Positions 8,445 through 16,445 of a DNA stretch of 64,000 nucleotides are shown one piece after another (position 1 is the first letter of the stretch; each line of letters opens with the position of its first letter). This DNA comes from Betaproteobacteria bacterium (GTDB taxonomy: Bacteria > Pseudomonadota > Gammaproteobacteria > Burkholderiales > SG8-41): contig JACPTK010000031.1 of the NCBI GenBank assembly GCA_016192825.1, positions 32,635 to 96,634 on the forward strand, in the 5' to 3' direction. The notes beneath the pieces were generated by a model. That model saw nothing but the letters and a program-made list of their open reading frames with translations, did not search any database and was not told where the DNA came from. The translations under genes were made by a program, and so were the position numbers.

Positions 8445-10979
8445 ATGAGCACGGTCACCGAGCCACCCTTCGCGGCGGCGCCTCGCGCCACGCATTGCTT
8501 CCACTGCGGCGAGCCCGTGCCCGATGACAGTCCCTACCATGTCGTGGTTGATGGCGTGGCCCGGCAGACGTGCTGCGCCGGCTGCGCGGCCGTGGCGCGG
8601 ACCATCATCGACAACGGCCTCGCGGCTTACTACCGCTACCGCAGCGAGCTGCCGCGGCGCGAGCTGGCCGTCCCCGTGGTTCCGGAGGAGCTTCGCCTCT
8701 ACGACCTACCGGAAGTGCAGCGGACCTTCGCGCACGCGCCGGATGCCGCGCGCCACCGGGCCGCCCTGCTCGTCGAGGGGATCACCTGCGGCGCCTGCGT
8801 GTGGCTGATCGAGCAGCGGCTGCGGCGGATGCCCGGCGTATTTCACGTTGCCGTCAACATGGCGGCGCGGCGCGCGCAGGTGGAATGGGATCCGGAATGC
8901 GTGCAGTTGAGCGCGATACTCCTGGCGATCGCCGACCTTGGTTACCGCGCGCAACCGTTCGATCCCGCCCGCAGCGAATCGGCCGCCGCCCGCGAGCGCC
9001 GCACGATGCTGTGGCGGCTGTTCGTCGCCGGCTTCGGGATGATGCAGGTCATGATGTATGCGGTGCCGGTCTACCTCGCGCAAGGCGGCATGAGCCGCGA
9101 GTTCGAGGCCATGATGCGGTGGGCAAGCCTGGTCCTGACGCTCCCGGTCGTGGCCTGGTCGGCGGGGCCGTTCTTCACGAGCGCCTGGCGCGATCTCAGG
9201 GCGCGCCGGGTCGGCATGGACGTGCCGGTCGCGCTCGGCATCGCTGCCGCCTTCATCGCGAGCGCGTACGCGACGGTCCGCGGTGCCGGCGAAGTCTATT
9301 TCGACTCGATCTCGATGTTCGTCTTCCTGCTGCTCGGGGCGCGCTTTCTCGAGGCGAGCGCCCGGTCGAAGGCCGCGGACGCGCAGCAACGGCTGGTGAA
9401 GCACATGCCGGCCGTGGCCGAGCGGCTGACGGCGGAGGACGGGGCAACCGAGCGCGTGGCGGTGGCAAGCCTCAAGGCCGGCGACCGCGTTCAGGTCGCG
9501 CCGGGCGCGGTCGTGCCCACGGACGGGTGCGTGCTGCAGGGTGCCAGCGCGACCGATGAGGCGCTGCTCACCGGGGAATCGCGCCCGGTCGCCAAACGCG
9601 CCGGGGACGCCGTGATCGGCGGCAGCATCAACCTCAGGAGCCCGCTCACCGTGGAGGTGACCCGCGTTGGCCAGGATACGCTGCTCGCCGGCATCGTGCG
9701 GCTCATGGACCGGGCGCAGGGCGACAAGCCGCGGATCGCGCAGCTCGCCGATCGCGTCGCGCAGTGGTTCGTGGCCGCGTTGCTCGCGGTCGCCGCGGTC
9801 ACGGCGCTGGCGTGGTACGCGCTGGATCCGCAGCGGGCGCTGTCCGTGGTGGTCGCCGTGCTGGTGGTGACCTGCCCGTGCGCGCTGTCCCTCGCGACGC
9901 CGGCGGCGCTCACGGCCGCGACCGGCGCGCTCTACCGGCTCGGCATGCTGATCACGCGCGGCCACGCGCTGGAGACGCTGGCGCGGGCGACGCACGTCGT
10001 GTTCGACAAGACCGGCACGCTCACCACCGGCCGCCTCTCGCTCATCGGGGTGATGCCCCTGGACGGGCGCGGTCCGGATGACTGCCTGCGGCTCGCGGCC
10101 TCGCTCGAGGGCGGCTCGGAGCATCCGGTTGCCCGCGCCATTGCGGCGGCCGCGCCCCGGTCCGGCGGGCTTGCGGTCGCGGATCCACGCAACGTTCCGG
10201 GCGAAGGCGTCGAGGCGCGCGTTGAGGGCCTGCGCGTGCGCATCGGCAGCCCGGCGTTCGTCGCGGCGCTGACGCGGCGGCCGTTGCCGGCGGAAATGCT
10301 GTACGCGGTGGATGAAATCACGGTCGTGGCGCTCGGCAGCGAGACCGGGTGGATCGCGCTGTTCACGTTCGGGGACGCGCTGCGGTCGCACGCGCGCACG
10401 GCGGTGCGCGGGCTTCAGACGCACGGGCTGGCCGTGTGCATGCTGTCCGGCGACCGGCGGGAGACCGCCGGGCACGTCGCCCGCGAGCTCGGAATCGAGG
10501 CGTTCCACGGCGAGGCGACGCCGCAGGACAAGCTCGATTACGTCCGCCGGCTGCAGGCGCAAGGCGCGATCGTGGCGGTGGTCGGCGACGGCGTGAACGA
10601 CGCGCCGGTGCTGGCGCAGGCCCAGGTGTCCGTCGCCATGGGCGGCGGCACCGATCTCGCGCACGCGAGCGCGGACATGGTGCTGCTCGGCGGGGACCTC
10701 GACCGGCTGCTCGAGGCGGTGGACGTCGCGCGCAACACCATGCGCGTCATCCGCCAGAATCTGGCCTGGGCCGTCGCCTACAACGCGGTCGCCCTGCCGC
10801 TTGCGGTGGCGGGGCTGGTCACGCCGCTCGCCGCCGGCATCGGCATGGCGTTGTCGTCGCTGGCGGTCGTGCTCAACGCGCTGCGGCTGACCGGCCGGCG
10901 CGGCGCCGCCCCGGACCCGGACAGACGCTCGAACCACAACCGGAATAGACAGGAGTTACATGATTTCCTGCGGTCTTGA
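8445..10979 (+). CDS. ccoI: Copper-transporting P-type ATPase CcoI/FixI
   Basis: P1B-type ATPase that exports Cu(I) across the inner membrane, needed to assemble cbb3-type cytochrome oxidase. 844 aa. It has an N-terminal Cys-rich metal-binding domain (CFHCGEPV at 18-25, CCAGC at 43-47) and an HMA domain with GITCGAC near 112-118. Eight membrane segments include the transport motif TCPCALSLATPAALT; phosphorylation motif DKTGTLT and hinge GDGVNDAP are intact. The ATG at 8445 fits; the longer frame reads antisense through ccmA. It is followed by ccoS. No cbb3 structural genes occur in the window. Confidence 0.95.
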   Translation: MSTVTEPPFAAAPRATHCFHCGEPVPDDSPYHVVVDGVARQTCCAGCAAVARTIIDNGLAAYYRYRSELPRRELAVPVVPEELRLYDLPEVQRTFAHAPDAARHRAALLVEGITCGACVWLIEQRLRRMPGVFHVAVNMAARRAQVEWDPECVQLSAILLAIADLGYRAQPFDPARSESAAARERRTMLWRLFVAGFGMMQVMMYAVPVYLAQGGMSREFEAMMRWASLVLTLPVVAWSAGPFFTSAWRDLRARRVGMDVPVALGIAAAFIASAYATVRGAGEVYFDSISMFVFLLLGARFLEASARSKAADAQQRLVKHMPAVAERLTAEDGATERVAVASLKAGDRVQVAPGAVVPTDGCVLQGASATDEALLTGESRPVAKRAGDAVIGGSINLRSPLTVEVTRVGQDTLLAGIVRLMDRAQGDKPRIAQLADRVAQWFVAALLAVAAVTALAWYALDPQRALSVVVAVLVVTCPCALSLATPAALTAATGALYRLGMLITRGHALETLARATHVVFDKTGTLTTGRLSLIGVMPLDGRGPDDCLRLAASLEGGSEHPVARAIAAAAPRSGGLAVADPRNVPGEGVEARVEGLRVRIGSPAFVAALTRRPLPAEMLYAVDEITVVALGSETGWIALFTFGDALRSHARTAVRGLQTHGLAVCMLSGDRRETAGHVARELGIEAFHGEATPQDKLDYVRRLQAQGAIVAVVGDGVNDAPVLAQAQVSVAMGGGTDLAHASADMVLLGGDLDRLLEAVDVARNTMRVIRQNLAWAVAYNAVALPLAVAGLVTPLAAGIGMALSSLAVVLNALRLTGRRGAAPDPDRRSNHNRNRQELHDFLRS

Positions 10980-11014
10980 TCTTGTTAATCCTGTAAATCC
11001 TGTCCATTACTTGT
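10949..11014. repeat. Dispersed ACAGGATT/AATCCTGT-type repeat
   Basis: AGACAGGAGTTACATGATTT near 10949 is followed by TTAATCCTGTAAATCCTGTC near 10984, giving two inverted half-sites around the ccoI stop codon. Related copies occur at 40127, 51790 and 62676. Confidence 0.6.
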
Positions 11015-11030
11015 TCTTGAAACAAGCTTT

Positions 11031-11195
11031 ATGGAAATCCTGTACCTGCTGATTCCGCTCTCGGTGGTGCTGGTGTTCGCCATCGGCGCCGTGTTCTGGT
11101 GGGCCCTGCACAGCGGCCAGTTCGAGGACCTCGAGGGGCCGGCGCACCGCATCCTTACCGACAACGACGGGCCTTCCCGGCATGGCCCGCAATGA
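11031..11195 (+). CDS. ccoS: cbb3-type cytochrome oxidase assembly protein CcoS
   Basis: Single-span membrane protein required to insert cofactors into cbb3 oxidase. 54 aa: MEILYLLIPLSVVLVFAIGA begins the one membrane helix, followed by FWWALHSGQFEDLEGPAHRI and a short tail ending MARPQ-like (HGPQ). The FWWA...GQF-DLE-P-HRIL-D pattern is diagnostic. It is too short for most ORF filters. It lies 51 bases after ccoI and is presumably in the same transcript. The absence of ccoNOQP nearby means the oxidase genes are elsewhere. Confidence 0.92.
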   Translation: MEILYLLIPLSVVLVFAIGAVFWWALHSGQFEDLEGPAHRILTDNDGPSRHGPQ

Positions 11196-11258
11196 GCGTT
11201 TCCTGATCGGGTCAGCCGCTCGCGGGCGGCGCGGGTGCGCGCAGTACCTGCCAGAACC

Positions 11259-11369
11259 TGAGATGACCAGCAGCGGGATCCACCACGTGGCCCAGGCCCA
11301 CAGGATCAGCGTTGCCCCATCCACGAACGGACGCAAGTCGAGCAGGAACGGTATCCGGGGATCGGTCAT
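11259..11369 (-). pseudogene. C-terminal fragment of a SLAC1/TehA-type channel
   Basis: The minus frame encodes MTDPRIPFLLDLRPFVDG followed by ATLILWAWATWWIPLLVI, which matches from memory the penultimate helix region of the SLAC1/TehA family (pattern LPF--GFTL-FWATATWWIPLL). Homology stops after about 37 residues and runs into non-homologous Arg/Pro-rich sequence. A second piece from an earlier part of the same family lies on the same strand at about 31190-31351, on the far side of the NXR block. Likely a remnant, not a working gene. Confidence 0.45.
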
Positions 11370-11574
11370 GCGCAAGGAAGACGAGTTGCTCGCGCAGGCC
11401 CCGGAGGATCCTGCCGAGGAGGGCTGGGCCCGGATCGCCGCCGTGTTCGACGCCAACGACGACCCGTTGTTCGGCAAGAACCGGCGCGCGGAGTGCAACA
11501 AGCGCTACCTCCGCATCATGAACCTGCTGTCGAGCAAGTTGAGAATGCCGCTGCGGCGCGGTGATCGCGAATAA
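11368..11574 (+). CDS. Hypothetical protein (68 aa)
   Basis: Short reading frame starting at the ATG at 11368: MRKEDELLAQAPEDPAEEGW, then ARIAAVFDANDDPLFGKNRR and a basic helix ending RMPLRRGDRE. The acidic-then-basic composition and plausible helices make it more protein-like than the opposite frames. I do not recognise a family. It begins back to back with the SLAC1-like fragment on the other strand and ends 42 bases before the 3' end of the radical-SAM gene. It could be spurious. Confidence 0.35.
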   Translation: MRKEDELLAQAPEDPAEEGWARIAAVFDANDDPLFGKNRRAECNKRYLRIMNLLSSKLRMPLRRGDRE

Positions 11575-11615
11575 CGGGCCCGCCGCGCCGTTTTCGTGCA
11601 CTGTTCATAGCAAAC

Positions 11616-12908
11616 TTATTTGCGGGACGGCACACTCGGCATGCCTTGCGAGGAACTCGGCGGGAGACCTGGGGGCCGGTGCGCGGCCATGAACGCCACG
11701 GTGATGGGATCGACGCCTTCCTGGAGGGCGTATCCCTCAAGCCGCACACGAACCCGCTCGCGCAAGAATCCCGGGATGCGCTGCAAGCGCGCCTCGGCTT
11801 CCGGCTCCCAGCGCACCGCGGGGCGCGCAGCGGGCGCGGGCGGTGCCTCAGGCAAGCAATCCGGCGGCTTGACATAGTGGCACTTGGAATCCTCCGCCAT
11901 AAGGTCGCCGTGCTGGGTCAACGCCCGCGCGCGGCAGCCGCCACAGCTGTACCGATAATCGCACCCGCCGCATTTGCCCTTCGGCAGCTCCCGGCGCAGG
12001 CGCTGCAATACCGGGCTCTCGCTCCAGATTTCTGCGAGCGGGGTGCGGCGCAGATCGCCAATGACCTCGGGGATGTAGGGACAGGGAGTCACGCGCCCTT
12101 GCGGTGTGATGCGAAAATAACGCCGGCCAGCGAGGCAGGCGCTCGACCAGTCGGCGTAATTGCCGCTGCCTTCGCCCGCATGCAACCCCTGTATCCGGCG
12201 CATGTAGGGCGCGCAGCGGGCGCGAATCTTCATTCCGGGGTGCCGCTCCTGGAGCAGCGCGATCTCGCGCAGCGTTTCCTCGTAACTCGCAGATGTCAGA
12301 TCGCTCTGCGTCACGCCGCGCCCGGTGCAAACCAGGAAAAACACGTTGAACGCCATCACACCGGCCTGCCCGGCGATATCCGCAAGCGCGGTTAGATCAC
12401 GCCGGTTCGCTTCAAACACCGTGGATTGCAGGACAATCGCCAGTCCCGCTTTACCGGCCGCAGCGAGGCCGCGCCGCGCGCCGGCCCATGCGCCCGGCAG
12501 TCCCCGCAGCCGATCGTGAAAACGCGCGTCGGATGAGTCCAGACTGATGCTCAGGCCCGCAGCCCCGGCGTCCCTGAGAGATTCGGCGCGTCTCGCATCG
12601 AGCAAGGTGCCGTTCGTGCCGATCACGGGCATGAGACCCTGTTGCCTGCCTGCTTGCACCCATTGCTCCAGATCGTGACGCAACAGCGGTTCCCCTCCGG
12701 TCAGCACGAGCATCGCGCCGGGCGCGCTCTGCCCGAGCTGGCACATGACCGCAAGACACTCCCCGGTGGTGAGCTCATCACGCGCCTCCGATTTCCGCTG
12801 CACGGCGTCGAGATAACAGTGCGCGCATGCGAGGTTGCAGCGGCGCGTGACGTTCCAGGAAACGATATAGGGCCCCGGGGGCGGCGTTTCGCCGGGGCGG
12901 GTAAACAT
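11616..12908 (-). CDS. Radical SAM/SPASM protein with C-terminal PCP_red-like domain
   Basis: 430 aa starting MFTRPGETPPPGPYIVSWNV. Radical SAM cluster CNLACAHC near residue 25, GGEPLLR motif, and a SPASM auxiliary-cluster region (TPCPYIPEVIG ... GKCGGCDYRYSCGGCRARAL). Overall it resembles the NirJ/heme-modifying branch. The last 60 residues (EPEAEARLQRIPGFLRERVR and on) look like the small helical PCP_red domain seen in protochlorophyllide-reductase-like proteins. As the last gene of the NXR operon it may help mature a heme or cofactor for NXR or its cytochromes; that role is inferred. An upstream start (14 codons) is possible. Confidence 0.82.
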   Translation of the reverse strand: MFTRPGETPPPGPYIVSWNVTRRCNLACAHCYLDAVQRKSEARDELTTGECLAVMCQLGQSAPGAMLVLTGGEPLLRHDLEQWVQAGRQQGLMPVIGTNGTLLDARRAESLRDAGAAGLSISLDSSDARFHDRLRGLPGAWAGARRGLAAAGKAGLAIVLQSTVFEANRRDLTALADIAGQAGVMAFNVFFLVCTGRGVTQSDLTSASYEETLREIALLQERHPGMKIRARCAPYMRRIQGLHAGEGSGNYADWSSACLAGRRYFRITPQGRVTPCPYIPEVIGDLRRTPLAEIWSESPVLQRLRRELPKGKCGGCDYRYSCGGCRARALTQHGDLMAEDSKCHYVKPPDCLPEAPPAPAARPAVRWEPEAEARLQRIPGFLRERVRVRLEGYALQEGVDPITVAFMAAHRPPGLPPSSSQGMPSVPSRK

Positions 12909-12955
12909 GGCTGAGTCTCCCGCAGCGATGCAACCGGCGGGCACCGCCATTTGTT

Positions 12956-14050
12956 TCAGCTCTTGCCGCGCGCGAACCTCGCGCGCAGTCCCACGATCCA
13001 GCCCCGCAGGGCAGCGCCGAAGGACTGGCGCTTACCGCCCGGCGCCCGGCGCGCGCGCAACCCGTGCAATCCCGCAAGTTCGACTGCGGCGGCCCCCGCC
13101 ACTACCAGCAGCGGCGCAACGTACATGAACACGCTTCCTGGTTGCTCCAGGCTCAGAAAATACCAGGTCGAGACCGCTTTCTCCCCGCCGCGCTCGCTTT
13201 TTGCTCCATCCCACGCGGCGAACGCCACCGGCACAGTCTGGCCGCGCGCGAAGGTGAACTTTTCCTGGGCGCGCGGAATGGTGAGGACAGCCATCCATAC
13301 GCCGTTCCTCCATGCTGCGATGGCTTCGCCATCCTGTTGCTTGTCGGCGACCGGCGTAATGGTCCCGAATCCGCGCGCCACGAGCTTTTCCACCGACCGC
13401 TGCGCCTGCAGCGCCGGGTCTCCGAGGGTATTGCCGGCTGCCCAGGAAGTGAGGAATGCCTTGTCCCCGTCCTTTTTGCCGTAGTCCACCGCCTCGGCGA
13501 TCTCGCCGGGACCGCGTCCCGAAAAGGGATACCAGTCAACCGCCATGTGCGGGTATTTTTCGTCTGCGTCGTTGTTCGCGCCCGATCGCCAATCCGATTT
13601 CCACTGATAGATCGTGACCGGGCGGTTGGCCTCGCCCATGCCGAAAAACGGGATGCCCCCCTTGGGATCCGAGGGGAACTCCACTGCAAGCGCGTCGCGG
13701 AATGCGCTTACTCCACCTTTCATCGCCTCGCTCGCCGCGTCCCGCCACTCCAGTCTGAGCGCAAGCCGGTCTTCGTCGTAGAGCGCGCGTACTGCCACGC
13801 CCGTAATGGACGCTTCATACGTTCGCGGCTTGACCACTGCCTGGGGCGCCAGCGGGATATCGAGGGCGTCCACGCTTTCCCACGCGGGATCCTCCGGCGC
13901 CGTCGGGACCCGTGCCACCAATTTCGCCAGGAGCGTCGCCTTCTGTTGCGCGTGGGCGCGGCGGGCCGGCAGGAGCAGCCACCCTGCCAGCGCGGCAAAT
14001 GGAGCGCCGAGCAGGCGTCGGCGCCGACTTTGACGTGTGTCCGTGTTCAT
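12956..14050 (-). CDS. nxrC: NxrC-like heme-b-binding gamma subunit
   Basis: Putative heme-b electron-transfer subunit of the NXR-type molybdoenzyme. 364 aa with an Arg-rich Tat-like signal (RRRRLLG ... LLLPARRAHAQQ), a central ethylbenzene-dehydrogenase/NxrC-type heme-binding beta domain (TGVAVRALYDEDRLALRLEW; DALAVEFPSDPKGGIPFFGM; NGVWMAVLTIPR) and a C-terminal membrane helix near residue 315-335 followed by a basic tail. The heme ligands cannot be assigned by eye. It overlaps the chaperone stop by 4 bases. Start ATG at 14048-14050 (MNTDTRQSRRRRLLG). Confidence 0.8.
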   Translation of the reverse strand: MNTDTRQSRRRRLLGAPFAALAGWLLLPARRAHAQQKATLLAKLVARVPTAPEDPAWESVDALDIPLAPQAVVKPRTYEASITGVAVRALYDEDRLALRLEWRDAASEAMKGGVSAFRDALAVEFPSDPKGGIPFFGMGEANRPVTIYQWKSDWRSGANNDADEKYPHMAVDWYPFSGRGPGEIAEAVDYGKKDGDKAFLTSWAAGNTLGDPALQAQRSVEKLVARGFGTITPVADKQQDGEAIAAWRNGVWMAVLTIPRAQEKFTFARGQTVPVAFAAWDGAKSERGGEKAVSTWYFLSLEQPGSVFMYVAPLLVVAGAAAVELAGLHGLRARRAPGGKRQSFGAALRGWIVGLRARFARGKS

Positions 14051-14814
14051 CTCGCCCCCTCGAGGCCACAGCATGCTTCACAGGCTTGCGGCAATCCGGC
14101 TTCTGCCTCGGGCAACGCCGGCGCGCCCTCCTCGACCAGGTCCGGGCCTGCGACCTCGGCGGGTTTCAATCCCAGCGCCCGCAACTCCGCCTCAAGGAAG
14201 GCGGCGAGCAGTTGGCCCAGTTCTTGATACAGGGTATCGCCCGCTTTGGCGCACAGGCGGCGCGCGAATCCAAATGCCCAGCGGCAAACATGGTCTCGCA
14301 GGAACTTGCCTTGCGCCTCACGGCACAGGGCGAGTTGTTCGTCCGGATGTTTATTCGCCAGCGCGTAGACCTCCTTCAGGCACAGGAAGTGCATGAACTC
14401 GAGTTCCACGCTGATGTGATCCACGCGCTCGTGCGAGTCGGCGGCCAGATCCAGTCCGAAAGCCCGGTAAAAACCGGCGATATCGGCGAGGGTGTGCGTT
14501 TTCTGGAAAATATGCGCCTGGCCGTACTCGGCCTCGTAAGGCGGACAGTCCTTGGACATGGCATGGCCGAAGCATCGCGTGTAGCCGTCTCCGAGCGAAG
14601 CCGCGGTCAACGCAGCAATGGCAGGCCGCAGCGCGTCCACCGCTTTCTTGCTGGGAGGGTCGGCAAGCTTTTCCAGGCTGCCCGGCAGCACATCGTACTG
14701 CTGCTTGAGTGCGGCGAGCTGCACATCGTCCGGATACCCGAGCGCAACCGCCAGGAACGAATACATCTGGCTGCGAGCTCTCGACCGGACACCAACCTCA
14801 TCAACTGCGTTCAT
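14047..14814 (-). CDS. TorD/NarJ-type chaperone for the NXR molybdoenzyme
   Basis: Cytoplasmic redox-enzyme maturation protein that binds the Tat-exported alpha subunit until its cofactors are inserted. 255 aa, all-helical, with the TorD/DmsD-family motif CPPYEAEYG near residue 90-98 and the helix HISVELEFMHFLCLKE. The C-terminal 30 residues add a Cys-containing acidic tail (PQACEACCGLEG). It sits between nxrB and nxrC, as in other periplasmic NXR operons. An 88-bp gap separates it from nxrB; the other neighbours overlap. Confidence 0.85.
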   Translation of the reverse strand: MNAVDEVGVRSRARSQMYSFLAVALGYPDDVQLAALKQQYDVLPGSLEKLADPPSKKAVDALRPAIAALTAASLGDGYTRCFGHAMSKDCPPYEAEYGQAHIFQKTHTLADIAGFYRAFGLDLAADSHERVDHISVELEFMHFLCLKEVYALANKHPDEQLALCREAQGKFLRDHVCRWAFGFARRLCAKAGDTLYQELGQLLAAFLEAELRALGLKPAEVAGPDLVEEGAPALPEAEAGLPQACEACCGLEGAR

Positions 14815-14902
14815 CGCGATTCCACCTAACGGCCTGTCGGATTTGACTTCATCAAGTGTTTCTCATTTTAGGAATCTGGCGGGTCGAAGCCCCGGCAGAT
14901 TC

Positions 14903-16177
14903 CTAGATCGAGTTGTAGTGCTTCGCCGGGCGCTCGAACTTCGGCTCTTCGACCGTGACCCGGGCGACTTCCTTGCCGTTCTTGCCGTAGCCGATGACCG
15001 TGTCGTTGTACATCTCCCACTTCTTGCCGCCGATCGTGGTTTCGAAGACTTTCTTGCCCTCGACAATCTTGTACTTGAAAACGATTTTCTGGGACGCCCG
15101 GAACAGCTGCAACACCGCCAGCAGCTCGCGCGACGGGCGGCTGTACTTTTCAACGGCCTCGTCGGCTCCGGGCCCGAACATCTGCCTCAGGTACGGCCGC
15201 GGCACCCAGCGCGGCGGAATGTAGTAGCCGTTGGGCTCGGTGCCGAACTGGGGATACAGCGGCAGCGCCACCTTTTCCACTTTCACGAGGTAATAAAGCG
15301 GGTTATCGCGGTCATTGGCCCAGCCCCCGTCCTCGCCGATGCGAACCAATCCCTGGAGCCGGATTTTTCCGACGCAGGCCGCCATGCAGCGGGTTTCCAT
15401 CGGCTCGCCTTCCGTGAGCGGGTCTTTGCCCTCGATGCGCGGATAGCAGGCGATGCATTTTTCGCTCACGCGGGTGGTGGAGCGGAACATGGGCTTTTTG
15501 TACGGGCACTGTGCGACGCATTTGCGGTAGCCCCGGCAGCGGCTCTGATCGATGAGCACGATGCCGTCTTCCGGGCGCTTGTAGATTGCGCCGCGCGGAC
15601 AGGCGGCGAGGCACGCCGGATACGTGCAGTGGTTGCACAGGCGCTGCATGTAGAAGAACCAGGTCGCATGCTCGGGCAGCATGGCCGGCGCGAGATTATG
15701 GCTCGCACGCAGATCCTTGGAGCCCGTGGCGGCGTCCTCGTAAAAGTTGGGAGATCGCCACTCCTCATCCGTAGGTTCATAGCCCACGGCGACTTCGTCG
15801 CGCCGGTCCGCGGCGCGCGCGGCCTCGAAAATGGTCATGCCGTCGTAGGTCCCGTAGGGCGCGTTGGCACCGCCAGCCCTGGACCCATTCCAGGTTGCTT
15901 CGCGGTTGGACTTCTTGTGCGCCGCATCGAGCATCGCCAGCAGCTTGACGTCCCAGGACTGCGGGTAACCGCCATAGGGCTTGGTCTCGACGTTGTTCCA
16001 CCACATGTACTCCTGACCCTTGGAAAAGGTCCAGGTGGACTTGCACGCCATGGTGCAGGTCTGGCACGCGATGCAGCGGTTGATATTGAAGACGAAGGCG
16101 AATTGCGAGCGCGGATGCGCTTCCCGATGCGGATAATGCATCTTGCGGCCAAGCTGCCAGTTGTAAGCGTCAGGCAT
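14903..16177 (-). CDS. nxrB: Nitrite oxidoreductase-type beta subunit (NxrB)
   Basis: Iron-sulfur electron-transfer subunit of the periplasmic type II DMSO-reductase family. 424 aa with no signal peptide, so it is presumably co-exported with NxrA. Four Cys clusters: CIACQTCTMACKSTW (Cys35, 38, 41, 45), LCNHCTYPACLAACPRG, CRGYRKCVAQCP and CIACYP with RCMAACVG. Tyr occupies the position where NarH carries Trp in CRGW, consistent with a [3Fe-4S] centre. The segment EYMWWNNVETKPYGGYPQSW is typical of the NxrB group rather than of respiratory NarH. It overlaps the preceding 91-aa gene by 8 bases. Confidence 0.88.
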   Translation of the reverse strand: MPDAYNWQLGRKMHYPHREAHPRSQFAFVFNINRCIACQTCTMACKSTWTFSKGQEYMWWNNVETKPYGGYPQSWDVKLLAMLDAAHKKSNREATWNGSRAGGANAPYGTYDGMTIFEAARAADRRDEVAVGYEPTDEEWRSPNFYEDAATGSKDLRASHNLAPAMLPEHATWFFYMQRLCNHCTYPACLAACPRGAIYKRPEDGIVLIDQSRCRGYRKCVAQCPYKKPMFRSTTRVSEKCIACYPRIEGKDPLTEGEPMETRCMAACVGKIRLQGLVRIGEDGGWANDRDNPLYYLVKVEKVALPLYPQFGTEPNGYYIPPRWVPRPYLRQMFGPGADEAVEKYSRPSRELLAVLQLFRASQKIVFKYKIVEGKKVFETTIGGKKWEMYNDTVIGYGKNGKEVARVTVEEPKFERPAKHYNSI

Positions 16178-16445
16178 CGAGCGGCTCCCCGCGGCTTGAA
16201 TCCCGCGCCCACTTGGCGCGAACCTCCTGAATCAGCGAACGCACGTACGCCTCGCCCTTTTCCCGGTAGATGCGGTGCGTCGCGCGGAAACAGGGACGCG
16301 TGAACAGCAGCATCACTTGCCGCTCGTCCCAGCCCAGGAGCAGATACTCCTCCACCAGGCATGCGGCCATCGCGCGCGAATCGCCGCCCGGAACCGGTAC
16401 GCCCACCAGTTCCATCGGATCCGCAAATTCCGCCGGCTTCGTCAT
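16170..16445 (-). CDS. Small conserved-looking protein between nxrA and nxrB
   Basis: 91 aa starting MTKPAEFADPMELVGVPVPG, soluble, with one Cys near residue 35 (MAACLVEEYLLLGWDERQVM) and a helix-rich C-terminus (THRIYREKGEAYVRSLIQEV). It overlaps nxrA by 4 bases (ATGA) and nxrB by 8, so it is translated in stoichiometric order with the enzyme subunits. I do not recognise a family; small uncharacterised genes also lie between nxrA and nxrB in some anammox NXR loci, as I recall. A role in assembly is a guess. Confidence 0.75.
   Translation of the reverse strand: MTKPAEFADPMELVGVPVPGGDSRAMAACLVEEYLLLGWDERQVMLLFTRPCFRATHRIYREKGEAYVRSLIQEVRAKWARDSSRGEPLDA

Noticed and set aside
8706..10937. Long minus-strand frame opposite ccoI
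   Set aside because: Antisense shadow; the P-type ATPase motifs are all on the plus strand.
14848..14860. FNR-like sequence TTGACTTCATCAA near nxrB
   Set aside because: The half-sites are separated by 5 instead of 6 bases (TTGA-N5-TCAA), so it does not fit the dimer spacing.
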